Source: Daucus carota subsp. sativus (Eukaryota > Streptophyta > Magnoliopsida > Apiales > Apiaceae). From it: 64,000 nucleotides of DNA. The stretch spans positions 9,072,432-9,136,431 of the forward strand of contig NC_030389.2 in the NCBI RefSeq assembly GCF_001625215.2. Direction: 5' to 3'. This document shows positions 44,100 to 56,328 of this stretch, piece after piece. Position numbers and translations under genes: made by a program. The notes beneath the pieces are model-generated. The model did not search any database and was not told the origin of the DNA. It was given only the letters and a program-made list of their open reading frames with translations. Within the stretch, counting starts at the first letter, position 1. The number at the start of each line of letters is the position of its first letter.

Positions 44100-44837
44100 T
44101 GCTTAAAAAAAATTTAAACTTTTTTTTTTGTCATAAAACGGTTGTATTGCACCAAGATTGGAAGTTATAATATCTGGTTGGACAAAGTTTGCTTCATTCA
44201 AGAAACCAAAATTAAGCAAATACCCTGCATGTTTAGATAACATTGCCTTTCAAGTCAGATGAGATAACTCACCAAAAAAGACCTCGTTAAAACCCCTCAA
44301 GAGTAAAAACCCTTTGGGAAAAAACTCAAGGGAATAAAGAGTGCATTACAAATTTACATCGATTACAAAACAGACTAAAAAACCGATGTCTTTTATATTC
44401 CCTTCTATCAATATTTGTAGCTCAATTGTCTTATACACCAAGTTTCGCGTCTTCTCGAAAGCAGCCTTCATAAATAAATTCATAAAATCTCTTTCAGACA
44501 TCCTTAAAATAATACAAAACCGAATGAAAGGAATATGAGTGAATTTGAGAAAAAAAAGGTTAAAATAAAGACATGAATATGCCAACATTATGATACTTAA
44601 ATGTCTCTATAGGCCAAAAAAATTGCTCCAATCATGGTCACCGTCAATGGTATAAAAACCCTTAATTAAGAATAAATAATATTAATTAAAATACAATTAT
44701 AGCCCAGTTAGCACCATTCTTTTCCGCCCCTTCTGGATCTCTCCACCACCACCATGAATTATGACCTTGTTATGCAAGAAGCTCATGCATCCATAACAAT
44801 AGCAGTACTAGAACCAACACAAATATACATACATATA
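44100..44837. other. Intergenic region with an old repeat fragment
   Basis: A T-run at 44120-44130 followed by GTCATAAAACGGTTGTATTG may be the tail of a minus-strand retroposon. The block CTCGTTAAAACCCCTCAAGA and CCTTTGGGAAAAAACTCAAG at 44281-44335 resembles widespread plant repeat sequence. Boundaries cannot be set, and no gene is seen. Confidence 0.4.
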
Positions 44838-45272
44838 GGGAGATACTCAAAAACAAACCACTCTTAGCCTAAAAACCTAAAAACTAGTTGTAAAATGATC
44901 AAATATCTCCTCGTACTTTTTAAGACTAACAATATGCACCCCCTAGTTTTGTCATAAATTTTCTAAAGCTTACACATTATACCCAAATGCCACATCAGCA
45001 GTGGGACCCAACCTAGGCGACACGCCACCTGCCAAGTCAGCACTGAGGTCCACCCAAGACGCCATGTCAGCATCAGTGCCCACCCAGTCTGCCACGTCAG
45101 CAAGTGCTATCGTGGCACCTGCCATGTCAACAGCCTCCGCACGTCAGCGCTGGGGATGCTGCCACGTCAGCAGTGGGTCCCCTACGAATCAAAAAAATAT
45201 GAACTGGAGTGCAATTAGCAATTATGAAGTACTCATAGCAAAATTGGGAGTGTACTTAGTGATTTTCAGGTA
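44838..45272. mobile_element. Element with CACGTCAGCA minisatellite, second copy
   Basis: It starts GGGAGATACTCAAAAACAAA and continues CTTAGCCTAAAAACCTAAAA, as in the element at 829-1333. The array at 44990-45180 holds GCCACGTCAGCAGTGGG-type units. The last part (AATTAGCAATTATGAAGTAC and AAAATTGGGAGTGTAC) also matches the first copy, so the two are full relatives. Confidence 0.7.
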
Positions 45273-46799
45273 TATATGTATCTATATACATATATATACA
45301 TACGTACCTGCATACACACACATCAATATAAAATGAATAATGACAAATAAAATTAAAGACGCGCATGACAAGATTAGATCAATTAAAAAGAGTAACTCAA
45401 TATTTTTTTATAAATAAATTTTTCATACTTAGAAAAAACTTTAACCTTATTAAAATAATAATTTATCATGAACTAGTGGTTTTTTTAATTATCTTGATAT
45501 CAAATTTTAGTCAAAGAGTCTACTCGATTTGAACAAAAATGAAATAATTCTATTTTTCGAAAATTGGTTTTTTTGTGAAATTTGTTTTACTTCATATCCA
45601 TCAGATTATTTTATATTTCCAAAAATATAATTTTAATATTTAATGAAGCCAAAATATTGGCAACAGTAAAGATTATCATAATTTATTTGGAACTCGAAAA
45701 GCTAATTTTATTATTTTAGCTAGCGTATTTTTTTACCAAGTTTAATTCAACCAATTTCTCTTTTGAAAAATTCATTATAAAATATTTAAAAATATTGATA
45801 TTTTTTCCAATCTATTCAGTACTTTCAAAAAACGTTTTCTACTTTAGTGTATATAAAATGTTAAGATATGTTTCTCATAAAATTGATTGTCTTATTATGA
45901 AATTAAGGAGTTGTATGTCATTGAGATTTTTTTTCATTAATGAAATATGAGGGTATGCAACTCAGACTTTCAAAAAAAGTATAAGAATTTGAGGATATTC
46001 AGTTGAGATTTTAAATCATACTATAAAATCCAGTGGAATTCAAGTAAGATTTGAAATTATGTTTAGAAATCCGATTGAATTCAATCGATGTTGTTTAAAA
46101 TCTATTAAAATTTGACGGTATTCAAATGCTAACGGATTTTTTGAACTTCTTAAACTGATGGATTTGTGGGATTGTTTAGTGTATTTTAAGCATTTTGAAA
46201 TCCCATCAAAATTTGTAGATTAAATCAAAATTAAAATAAGATATAATCTATTAAAATTTATAAATCAAAAATAATTCATTAAAATCCTAGTTGAAGTGAA
46301 TAAAAACACATTGACACCTCAATCTACATCGCTTCATCTTTACCATCCTTTATCTTCTAATCTCATTCATTTTGCTGAAATATTTAATATTTAAGAAAAG
46401 ATATGAGGTTTAATTGAATAACATAATTTATAAAGAACATAACACTTATCTTATCTCTTTTATAAACAAATTGTGTAAATTTTATACAAATAATAATGTA
46501 TAAATTTTTGTAATTTAATAGAATTTTAAGTTTAGATAGCGATTCAATGCAATATTTAAAGTTGGAATGGATAACGACAAAATTAAAGATCACGTTATAA
46601 GTATATTAATATTTTATATTTAATCTACATTAAAATAAAATTATTATTCAATTTTTGTAAGTTAATTTCTATATAGAAATATAATTGCTCAAAAGATATA
46701 CCAATAATTTATTTAAACGATCTCGACATATATTTATTTAAGATATAATATCTCATATTAATTATTAATGGTAATATTAAAAAATTTCATATACTAAAA

Positions 46800-46803
<4 letters not shown>
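45273..46803. other. Very AT-rich intergenic region with one dispersed repeat
   Basis: Positions 45925-46290 hold the third copy of the ATTCAATTGAGATTTTAAA family also seen at 13.6 and 18.2 kb. The sequence at 46400-46760 resembles 51430-51740 (AGATCACGTT, AAGTATATTAATATTTTATA). No gene is seen. Confidence 0.5.

Positions 46804-46851
<48 letters not shown>
46804..46851. repeat. (AT)n(AG)n microsatellite
   Basis: About 15 TA units are followed by nine AG units, directly next to a transposon end. Confidence 0.9.
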
Positions 46852-46853
<2 letters not shown>

Positions 46854-48865
46854 AAAGTTATTTGGAGTCCCACTTTTTTTAGAGTTCTCGGAGTCCCAAT
46901 CCTGACCCTCCATTTCATTCTCATCCGAGGGCTGTAGTATAATTAGAATTATATAAAATTTAAATAATTAACTACTTTATCTTTCCAAATTAAGCGCTCA
47001 CTCATCTCTTCCACGATTGTAGCGTCAGTTATTTTGTTGCTGAGTTTGTGGGTAGATATTATCCTGCCATTTGTTCTGCAACCTTTTCAATGGTGCGTTA
47101 TTTCTTTCTCCTTTGTTCTACAACAGCATTCTCCATCGGACACCCAGTTGTGTACATCTTTTTGTAAACTGCAGAACATAGCTGTGTCCGGCATAGTTTC
47201 ATGTTCTTAATTTTGTTTTTTCCTTTGTTGTTAATATTTGTAGAATACGTGTACAAAGTGGGTTGGTGATTTGCAGATATTCAGTATGATATATGAGTTG
47301 CAGCATACCTTTAAAAGATTCCGCATTGAATGTATAAATTATGAGTTTTTTTAGTTATGCAAAGCCAAGTTGCGTATATCTTATTTGTAAACTGCAGAAC
47401 ATAGACCATAGTTATGTCCTGCACAGTTTAATGTTTAGTGCTTAGCATTGTGTTATGTGTTACATCTAGACCCGGCCATTCGGGCGGGCCGGGGCGGTTC
47501 GGGCCGGTTCAGACGGTTTTCGAACCGCCACCGGTGGAACCGTACCCGGCATGCCAATACTGGCGGTCCGGTTCGGGCCGGGCCAGGCTGAGAATTTGAA
47601 AACCGTAACCGTGGAATACGGTTCACACGGTTTCTCCGATTTAAGCGGTTTAACGGTTCGGTGGGTTGGCGGTTCGGCTGACTGCGGTTCAATCACTTCA
47701 GTTGTGTGGATTTGTGGTCTGTGAACATAAGCTTAAAGACTATAGCACTATAGCAGTTGGCACTTGGCAGGCAGACTGCAACTTAGAATAAGTCGTAGAC
47801 TATGCGTGCGTGCGTGTGTTTATCTTTATCTTTTTATAATTTATTTTGGTTTATAGTTACATGTTTAAATTTTAATAATTCTTAAATTTTAAAAATTTGA
47901 TAATAAAGTTTTATATGACTAATTTTTAATAAATTGTAAACTAATAAATAATTTAAATATTTATTAGTTTTATAAATTTTAAATTTTAATTTTAAAAATT
48001 CGATAATAAGTTTCTTAAATTGTAAACCACTTGAGCCTTTTCTGAAGTCTTTTTAAATATTGGATTAGTTAGTTGCTTAATAGATTAAAAACAATCATCA
48101 TTAAATGCTATTGTTAAATTATGATCCAGACACTGACCGGAAATGAAAATAAAAAGAGACTCTTAAATTTGCCAGTATTCTACTTAATATTATGTGAATG
48201 CAGTTGGTAATTCTTTTACTAGTCAAATGGCAGATAGATGTTGTGTTTGAAGTTACTCCATCGGGTCACACGGGCTGGCGGTTCACACAGGTCACACGGG
48301 CTGGTGGTTCGACGCGGGTTGAACGGGTTGGAACGGTTTTGACGTGCCGGTTTTTGGCGGTTTGCGAATCGAAGATCTGAGAACCGTAACCGGCTCGTCG
48401 GCAACCACGGTTCGTGCCAGTTCGGGCCGGTTCGAACCGGCACGTTAAAATACGGGCTAAATGACGGTTCGGTCCGGTTCGGGCCGAGCCAAACCGCCCG
48501 AATGGCCGGCTCTAGTTACATCTGATCTGTGTCCTGCATGCTATTTGGCATGATTTATGTAATGTCCATGTTGTGCTGCATGATAAAATTTTAATGTGCG
48601 TATTTATGGTACTGCAATACCTGTAGCTATATAAATTATTTGAATAATATTTCTAGTGTCTGAATGCAGGATAAAAGTTGGATAGAGGGCTATGCACGAT
48701 TGTTTGGCAGCTTAAGATTAGGGGTAGTAGAGAGTTTTAAAATTTTAAAATATATAACTGCTTGTGTCCTGCAGACCGTAGGATGGAGAGATGATCCAAC
48801 AGTGTTAAGAGGGGACTCCAAGGACTCTAAGAATTATGGGTTTCTAAGGAGCCTCCAGAAAACAT
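46852..48865. mobile_element. TTCTGCA-motif element carrying a nested hAT copy
   Basis: The left part GGAGTCCCACTTTTTTTAGA and reversed right part GGAGGCTCCTTAGAAACCCA look like old inverted ends with GGAGTCCC motifs. Between them stand ACTGCAGAACATA (twice), TGTTCTGCAACC and TGTCCTGCA repeats. The hAT element at 47467-48514 splits it. The remaining sequence has no domain-bearing frame. Confidence 0.5.
47467..48514. mobile_element. Non-autonomous hAT-like element with CGGTTCGGGCCGG ends
   Basis: An exact 8-bp duplication GTTACATC flanks it (47459-47466 and 48515-48522). The termini are TAGACCCGGCCATTCGGGCG and, reversed, TAGAGCCGGCCATTCGGGCG. Roughly 230 bp at each side are GC-rich with CGGTTCG/CCGGTTC motifs, and the middle 500 bp is AT-rich. 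No transposase frame is present. The false Arg/Pro-rich frames at 47453-47696 come from the GC-rich end. Confidence 0.88.
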
Positions 48866-49437
48866 TATCATAACACTTCATTTTTTTATAAAAAATGATT
48901 TGTTAAGATTATAATTACATGGTTAAACACCAATTAAACTTAATATATGAATTCTAACACCCCAAACTCATCCAAATTATTACTATGAGATATTATAGAA
49001 TCCAGAATAGAAATCAAGAACAGAATCCAGAATGGAATCATATAGATATATCTTTTGCACGATTATTTTACATAGAATCATGTTAATTTTTAATTTATAT
49101 TTATTGTTAAACATGGTGGATATGGTTTTATTCATAATAAAACGTTAATCACCTTAAAATTTGAATTTAATTCAAGTTTTTGATTCGATTCTACATTTGA
49201 TTCTAAAGTGTTCTGTGTTTTTTTTTAAGAGTGTTCTGTTTTGAGCAATGGCCTATATATATATATATGTGTTCAATTTTTTTGACACACACACAGATAT
49301 ATTAAGTAATTTCTTTAAAAGTTTTGGAAATGGATTCGATGAATATCGATATCTTATTAATATGTTGAAGATCTTGATTTAATGAGTATCTTTTCAATAA
49401 ATGCAATATAATCTCATTAAATATGATATTTATGTAC

Positions 49438-49445
49438 TATATATA
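49438..49445 (+). promoter_or_regulatory. TATA box of the cysteine-rich peptide gene
   Basis: TATATATA lies 109 bp before the ATG at 49554, a normal plant spacing. Confidence 0.5.
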
Positions 49446-49553
49446 CATGTGTGTGGTGTGATCATTATATTATAACATTTTACCGCTTATTTGTATCTTT
49501 GAATCATTTCTTCACTTCACCTTAGTATACCGAATTCATTTATAATTGTTAAG

Positions 49554-49968
49554 ATGGCAAATTTTTTCTTCACATTTGTCATTGTCCTTTGTTTATATAG
49601 CTAATACATTTTCTTTCTCGATTGTTTATTCGCATGTAGTACACAATTAAAAGATTGTATAATCATATAACTCTAATTGAAAGAAGATGTTAGATCTTAT
49701 ATTAAAAAAATAACAAAATTAATAATTTCATCATTTTTACTATTTAGATGTTTGATTTCTTATATATGTATTGAATTTGTGTTATGTTGTTTATTTCGCA
49801 GTGAGTTTCATGGTCCTTCAAGGAGAAGCCGGTGAGACGTGCATGGCTGTAATAGGTGATGTGAATTGCAATATTGACGATTATGCTAGTTGGTGCTCAA
49901 GTACATATAACGGCAGCGGAACTTGCACTGCTATAAATTGCACATGCATGTACCCATGTCATGACTGA
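49554..49968 (+). CDS. Secreted cysteine-rich peptide, possibly defensin-like
   Basis: Exon 1 (49554-49590) and exon 2 (49802-49968), joined across a 211-bp intron, give 67 residues. The N-terminus MANFFFTFVIVLLSFMVLQG is a clear signal peptide, likely cut after Ala22 or Gly23. The intron splits the signal-peptide codon for Leu13, as is common in plant defensin-like genes. The mature part of about 44 residues has seven Cys (26, 35, 44, 54, 59, 61, 65) with GTC and CTC motifs like the GxC and CxC of defensin-like peptides. The usual C-x3-C is missing and the Cys count is odd, so the fold is uncertain. The donor (TTT/GTTTAT) is weak. A role in defence or cell signalling is only a guess. Confidence 0.65.
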
Positions 49969-52005
49969 TATTTTTTCAATGATATGTTTTCATTAAAAGA
50001 GTTTTGTATAAACTCAATCCAATTTATACAATTCCTATATTGATTATATATCTTTGTGTGCTACTTCTTTGATGGATGTCTATGATATTCATTTTTGTAT
50101 TACATATTGTTTTTATTGACTAATTATAATGCTAAAATGATAATTGATAAATATTGAGAAATAAAGTATAATCTCATCCAAATATATTTACAATAAATTA
50201 GATTTTAATATACTCTTTATGAGGCAAATTAAACTTATATATATGCAATGATCACAAAATATTGCAAATAACATTCATGTGAGTTAAGTATGCCTCAAAT
50301 ATTCATATCTAATAATCGTTGCAAAATTTATCCGGAGACAAGTATTTATGGTGCTAAACTTTTTTGAAGAAATCTTTAAAATTAAAAAATGAAATAAATT
50401 ATTTATCAATTATTTACTCAAGAATCCATGTAATTGAAAGTCTAGCTAAATCTTGCACAAAATATGAATTATGTTTTTAAAGTTACACTTCCGAAAAAAA
50501 TTATCTTTCACCAAACAAGTTGTTGCTATTATTTGTCTAACATTAATTACAAGAAAAAAAATATTATCACAATCATTAATAACATGTCATGCATGACCTG
50601 TTATTTGTATTTTAACTAATACAACAACATAAACCAAATTCTGTCAAAAAAAAAAAAAAACATGAACCAAATTCATCTTTTCTTTATGAATGGTTCACGA
50701 TGGAGTAAAAAAGGTCGAATTTCTTATTTCATCAAGAATATTATATATATCTTGAATAGTATTTTATAAAAAAGATTGACAAAATTGGACTTATAAAATC
50801 TTATATAAAATTTATTTAATTTGTCATACATTGAACTCCAAGAGGAGTTCCAGGTTATATTTGATATTTGTAATGAAGATTTTTTAGTTTTTTGAGCACT
50901 TTCATTCTGATGAGATTTTTCGGGACAGTTGATCCGAACATTGATCAAGTTTAATTTAACCAATATTGACCAAATATCAAAGACCGTCGTTTTATAATAT
51001 TTAAAAGTCTTAAAAAAATTTCTAATTTATGTAGTACTTTCAAAAAATGTCTTTTATTTTAGTGAATCAAACATATTGAGATAGTTTTCATGATTAAGTT
51101 AAAATACACGTGTTTTTTGTTAAAATAGAGGCTAAGATGCTCAGTTTTACAAAATTAGACATTATATTGTTGTTTTCAATATCAAAATGATTTTTTTATA
51201 GTATAATAACACAATTTTTTTAATAAAATAATTATAATCCTATTTTAGGTTTATTGCTGACTTACACATATATTACTCCCTCATTTTCATTTTAATAGTC
51301 CTTTTTGTAAATTTTGTTAAGAAATATTAAATGCTTGATGTCTTATTATTGTTGTCATCACTAAAATTTTAGTAATTGCGGCTTTAATTTGATATTATAA
51401 ATTATAAAGAAAACATCACTTAAACTAACTCGTTAAGAAATAATTATGTGAATACATACAAAATATGTATAATTGTTCTAATTTAATAAATTTTCAAATT
51501 TAGATATCGATTTAGTACAATTTTTAAAGTTAGAAATGGAAAATGACAAAATCAAAGATCACGTTCTTACAAGTATATTAATATTTTATATTAAATCTAT
51601 ATTAAAATAAAATTTTATTATTCAATCCTTGTAAGTTAGTTCTATATATATATACATAATTACTTAAAAAATATACCAAATATTTATTTGAACGGGTGTC
51701 GACATATATTTATTTAAGATATAATATCTCGAATTAATCATTACAGCTAAAATTAAAAAAGTCATAAACTTGTGTTTATTTGTGTTAATATTAAAAAATA
51801 ATGTGTAAACCTGCATAAATAATGTTTTTACGTCTTGAATACCTGTAACTACTTATAAGTGAATTTGAGATTGTTCTAAATTCGATGGCCGATTTGATAT
51901 ATGAAGTCCATTTTGATGACTCACTTAATTATATATGATTTTAATTTGTATTTGAACACTTTCTTATATATATGATTAATTAGTGATATTGATCCCCACA
52001 GAACT
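49969..52005. other. AT-rich intergenic region with a dispersed repeat
   Basis: After the peptide gene's 3' UTR the sequence is plain AT-rich. 51083-51375 is the second copy of the repeat at 42495-42793. The surrounding 50.9-51.1 and 51.4-51.75 kb sections also resemble 45.7-46.75 kb, so a larger old element is likely. No gene is seen. Confidence 0.5.
51083..51375. repeat. Dispersed repeat, copy 2 (copy 1 at 42495-42793)
   Basis: It matches the first copy nearly base for base through AGACATTATATTGTTGTTTT and TTGATGTCTTATTATTGTTG. Confidence 0.8.
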
Positions 52006-53071
52006 TAGGGGTGTTCGTTGTGCGAGTGGTGCGGATTTTTCCTAAAATAGCAAATCAACCCGCGCATACGGTTTGAGAAAATTCATAAACCGCAACCGCA
52101 CCGCGTAATATAAAAACCGTATAAACCACACCACAAATTTGATGTGCGATGTGGTGCGGTTCGTGCGGTTTGCATGGTTTATACATTCAAAAAATTTATA
52201 CTTTTAAATAATAATATAAATATAATTTTAAACTATGTATTTAAAAATAATTTTTATAATAGATTTATATATATAGATATATATATTTACAAATTTAGAT
52301 TTACAATACTCATCAAATATAAACTAATATATAAGTATGATAATGATGAAGATGATAAGATTTCAATACTAACAAATTATTTTATAGAACACAGATTTAA
52401 TTATAATATTTAATTTGTCGTTTTAGAACTAACTATAGTTTATATTGTAAAATTATTTAAATTTAGTTGAGATACGAATAAATAATATATATATAGAGTC
52501 CTACTCCAATAGAAACCAAATTAGCCTAAAAACTAAAAACCAGTTTCTGGACAGTTTTTTATCACTATTTTTAACTACAGAAATCACTAATTTGTATATA
52601 ACATATCACTAATTTATATATAGCATATCTCACGGATATAAATATACATATACACATATATGCAACGTATATGACCATCATCTTCACCCAAATCGTAATA
52701 ATGGATCTCTTACCACCATTACTTGACGTTTCCATGACTTGCCACCATTGTCTATCATCACCAATAGTCACATACATTTTTCATCATAACTTACAAAACT
52801 AAACGACTACTTACCATCATCATACAACTTCTCTTGCGGCTTCCTACCACCAAGAACCTTCCTACGGATGAAATTGATCATCTATAATCGATTATCAATA
52901 GTTTAGATAAGTAGATTTTCTCAATTTTGATAATAAAAATCGTTGTTTACATACTGTAAAAAAACAGTGATTAGTGCAGTATAAATTAGTGATACCCGTA
53001 GTTATAAATAGTGGTAGGGAAACTGGTTTCTAGTTTTTATATTAAGAGTGGTTTCTATTTTATCATGAGCC

Positions 53072-53105
<34 letters not shown>

Positions 53106-53312
53106 ATTATATGTGATATATTTTTATATATTTGAAAATAGCGGAGCGGTGTGGTTTAAACTGCACTTTTATAATAGCAAACCGCAACCGCACCGAACCG
53201 CGCGGATTGTTAAAATTTCAACCTCCAACCGCACCACGAAAAATAAATGCCGTATTTTGCGGTGTGGCGCAGAGCGATGCGAGCGGTTTATGCAGTTTGA
53301 TGAACAAATTTA
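52006..53312. mobile_element. hAT-like element with GTGCGGTT motifs and a nested MITE
   Basis: The start TAGGGGTGTTCGTTGTGCGA and reversed end TAAATTTGTTCATCAAACTG are weak inverted ends. An imperfect 8-bp duplication, ACAGAACT/ACAGAATT, flanks it (51998-52005 and 53313-53320). The subterminal parts repeat GTGCGGTT and AACCGCA, a variant of the CGGTTCGG theme. The MITE at 52497-53073 has inserted in its middle. Confidence 0.6.
52497..53073. mobile_element. TIR MITE, sister of 5799-6372
   Basis: It shares both ends (TACTCCAATAGAAACCAAAT and, reversed, ATAAAATAGAAACCACTCTT) and nearly the whole interior with the intron copy at 5.8 kb. It sits between TA-rich runs. Confidence 0.85.
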
Positions 53313-53458
53313 ACAGAATTTATGAAGATCCGAGATACTCAAGTACTTACAAATCAGTTCTAGGATACCTATATTTTGGCTAACATAGATCATTTTTTTC
53401 TATTTCCCGCGTTAGAGGCTTTAATTATATAATATGAATATTATATAGAGGAAAGTTC

Positions 53459-53819
53459 TATGAAGACCGCAATTTCATCGGAGACCTCGGAGACCACGTA
53501 TGTTCTGCAATCAAAACACTATAAAATACATTATTTTATAAAATATGTTCTACAAATATCATGTATTCATTAAAATTGTTGAAAATCATCTATATTTAAT
53601 AAGTAGATAATGTATGTTCTGCAAGTTGAATAAATGTTCTGCAGACTAGACATATTTCATAGAACAAAACATTTTGTAATGTTCCACATGTAAAACTTAT
53701 ATGATATTCAAGATTTTAAATGAAATAATGATTTGGTAGAACATGATTTGCAAAACTATATGTTTTGCAATGTTTTTATGAAATATTTTACTTGCAGAAC
53801 ATTGGTCTCGATTGAACTT
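53459..53819. mobile_element. TTCTGCA-motif MITE
   Basis: The left AGTTCTATGAAGACC and reversed right AGTTCAATCGAGACC ends are similar. The body has GTTCTGCAA, GTTCTACAAA, GTTCTGCAG and reversed TTGCAGAAC units. It belongs with the elements at 35.6 and 46.85 kb. Confidence 0.55.
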
Positions 53820-54234
53820 AACTCATATTATATAATATACAAACTTTTAAATAATATTTGATTCTCCCCAAAATACATGAAAAATATGAGGTACACAAGT
53901 ACTTATATATACAAATCACTTCTTTCATTCTCGTTCTTTCGACTTGCTCAAAACATAAAAAAATGTAAAGAAACACAGATAAATATAAATATGGTTTCCT
54001 ATGTCCATGCTCCATTTTTTCATATAATAGTTGAAGTAGTGAATGGCTGCTTTCTCCACTCTCTCTCTCTCCAACTCCTCCCACTTGTTCAATCCCTCTC
54101 TACCTCCAGTTACCTCCCAACATATTTTTATTATATAATCATAAACTAAACAAATCAACTCACTTGTTTTTAATTACCACATACTTTATTTCTCCGTTTC
54201 CTGTTCTCTTTAATTTCTTTCAAATTGTTTAAGT

Positions 54235-55071
54235 ATGTCTGGAAATTTGGACTTAGGAGGCTTTATGCATCAACTCCACAGGCCTGACCTTCACCTTCAA
54301 ATCCCCCCTGATACCGAAGATGATAACAACCGTCGCCAGTTCTCGGGGAACAGCGACGATTCCCCGCATCATCAGGGGGGACTTGATCTGGCCAACTCGG
54401 ACTCGGGCAACATGGTTGCCCGGCGTCCGAGAGGCAGGCCCGCGGGGTCAAAGAACAAGCCGAAACCTCCCGTGATTATTACTCGGGAGAGTGCGAATAC
54501 TCTTAGGGCTCATATTCTTGAAGTGAGCAGCGGATGTGATGTTTTCGAAACGGTGGCGAATTATGCGAGGAAGAGGCAACGAGGGATTTGTATACTCAGT
54601 GGGAGCGGAACGGTGAATAATGTTAGTTTGAGGCAGCCTGCGGCGGCTGGATCGGTCTTGACGCTGCAAGGCCGATTCGAGATTTTGTCGTTATCGGGGT
54701 CGTTCTTGCCGCCCCCGGCTCCACCGGGGGCGACAAGTTTGACCATTTACTTAGCCGGTGGACAAGGCCAAGTTGTGGGAGGAAATGTTGTGGGTGCATT
54801 AATTGCATCGAGCCCGGTGATCGTCATCGCGGCTTCGTTCACGAACGTGGCTTACGAGAGGCTGCCTCTCGAGGAGGAAGAGCCGATACCGATGCAGCCT
54901 CAAGTGGGCCAATCGGGAGGTGGAGGCGGAGGCGGAGGTGGAAGTGGTCCTAATTTCGGTGATCAGCCTTTAGGGCTACCCTTTTTCAACCTCCCTCTAA
55001 ATATGCCGAATGGCCAGCTTCCAATGGACGGCGGATGGAGCGGAAACAACCCGAACCGGTCTCCCTACTGA
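54235..55071 (+). CDS. AT-hook motif nuclear-localized (AHL) protein, clade A
   Basis: A single-exon gene of 278 residues. It carries one AT-hook with the core RPRGRP (64-69) followed by GSKNKPKPP, the type I hook that binds the minor groove of AT-rich DNA and matrix-attachment regions. The PPC/DUF296 domain follows at about 86-205 with GRFEIL (146-151), which mediates AHL trimer formation and contact with other nuclear factors. The N-terminus is His/Asp/Ser-rich. A glycine run (228-237) precedes a C-tail with [16 protein letters not shown]. One type I hook, one PPC domain and no introns define clade A AHLs, which repress growth and flowering genes in Arabidopsis. Which orthologue it is cannot be settled here. 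Its GC content is much higher than its surroundings, as is usual for the family. Confidence 0.96.
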   Translation: MSGNLDLGGFMHQLHRPDLHLQIPPDTEDDNNRRQFSGNSDDSPHHQGGLDLANSDSGNMVARRPRGRPAGSKNKPKPPVIITRESANTLRAHILEVSSGCDVFETVANYARKRQRGICILSGSGTVNNVSLRQPAAAGSVLTLQGRFEILSLSGSFLPPPAPPGATSLTIYLAGGQGQVVGGNVVGALIASSPVIVIAASFTNVAYERLPLEEEEPIPMQPQVGQSGGGGGGGGGSGPNFGDQPLGLPFFNLPLNMPNGQLPMDGGWSGNNPNRSPY

Positions 55072-56065
55072 TGGGTTATTTAAAAACTGAGGTCAGAGTT
55101 ATCCATAGATCATTATCTCATCTTGTACAATTTCTATTATGATGGATCATGTTTAATTAACTTATTAGGTTTTATCATGTGAAAATTTGAGGATCTTGTT
55201 GTGGTTGTTGTTGTGATGTTGTTAACTGTTCTAGTACTCATGAGTAGTACTTTAAATTATTATTATTAGAAATGTTTGAGGTTTATCTTTTGAGAACATT
55301 AGTTTTTGTAATCATTGCTTCTTCTTTGATCCAACTTGCACAACTAGATCTGGAGCTTGCTGCTGCTGGTATTATAATACTTAACTGCATATTATCGATG
55401 ATAAAGTAAAGGCCATGTTTAAATTATTCTTATCTTTCATCTTTAGTTAGGGTTCAGCTCCCTTTCATATATTTAACAATTAAGGTAAAACTAATGAAGA
55501 CCCTTTTGATAAAACTAGCTAATGACATACAATTAGGTACTCTTTTCCATATTCCTCCCTAAAGTAATATTACTTATTTAACTCCTTGAGAGTTACTAAG
55601 TGACTAATCAGTTATCTTTTGGTGACCAAACCTAAGAGTTTATTGTAATTGAACTGCATGCTCTAGTTAATTATGCAGTTTATTCTGTACTAAAAACAAT
55701 GGACATAAAATAATAGCATCTAGGATTTTAAAATGTATGTTGATAAGCCTATTATGAAACTCATGTTCTTTGTAACTTGTAATGTGTCATTCAATTGGAA
55801 GTTGAGTTATCAGAAACTCAAGAAAAGAGTGTTGTTGATATTCCCCATCTGATTAGCTAACTTTGGTAACCTAATCATCTATAAACGTACAATGAATGTT
55901 AATCAACTAAATATTTCTTAATTACATTATCCTCTTCCTTGATGATTTTCAGTGAATTATCTATATGTTTGACATGTTTTACAAGCCATGATCTAAATGA
56001 TCATTACATATGAACATGATATGGTTATTTAAGTATTACCACATGTCCATTAGAGTTTTAATATA
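55072..56065. other. AHL 3' UTR and intergenic sequence
   Basis: The first 250-300 bases are probably the AHL 3' UTR. Nothing else is recognised up to the next MITE. Confidence 0.5.
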
Positions 56066-56328
56066 CTCCCCCCGTCCCACAATACATGTCTCTTTTGGAA
56101 AAAAAATTTGTCCCACAATACATGTCTACTTTTAGTTTCCAATGCAAATATATTGCAAATATTTCAAAATTACCCTTCTTGAAAGTTGTATAACAATTAA
56201 TGGAGGTTGAATAAGAGTCTACATTCATGCATTTATTAGGGGTAGAGGTGAGAAAATTTTATCTGATCAATGCTTTCTTAATATGCGTAATTTTTTCAAA
56301 AGAGACATGTATTGTGGGACGGAGGGAG
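56066..56328. mobile_element. Stowaway-like MITE
   Basis: CTCCCCCCGTCCCACAATAC at the left and CTCCCTCCGTCCCACAATAC reversed from the right, between TA dinucleotides. The arms continue through ATGTCTCTTTTG. They are nearly perfect, so it is young. Confidence 0.9.

Noticed and set aside
44281-44340. Possible LTR-type or other retroelement sequence (AAAACCCCTCAAGAG block)
   Set aside because: No paired long terminal repeats, primer-binding site or coding domain is visible anywhere near. It is left as an unassigned repeat fragment.
47453-47696. Arg/Pro-rich frames on the minus strand (and 48219-48443)
   Set aside because: They are produced by the CGGTTCGG-rich ends of the hAT-like element.
49771-49801. 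Start of the cysteine-rich peptide at 49771
   Set aside because: That codon is TTG, and the sequence before 49802 is intron with a good acceptor. Joining the exon at 49554-49590 gives a proper ATG and signal peptide.
53877-54149. 90-codon plus frame just before AHL
   Set aside because: It covers the CT-rich leader of the AHL gene, has no protein-like character and overlaps opposite frames.
54263-54808. Three minus-strand frames across the AHL gene
   Set aside because: They are shadows of the GC-rich single-exon AHL coding sequence.
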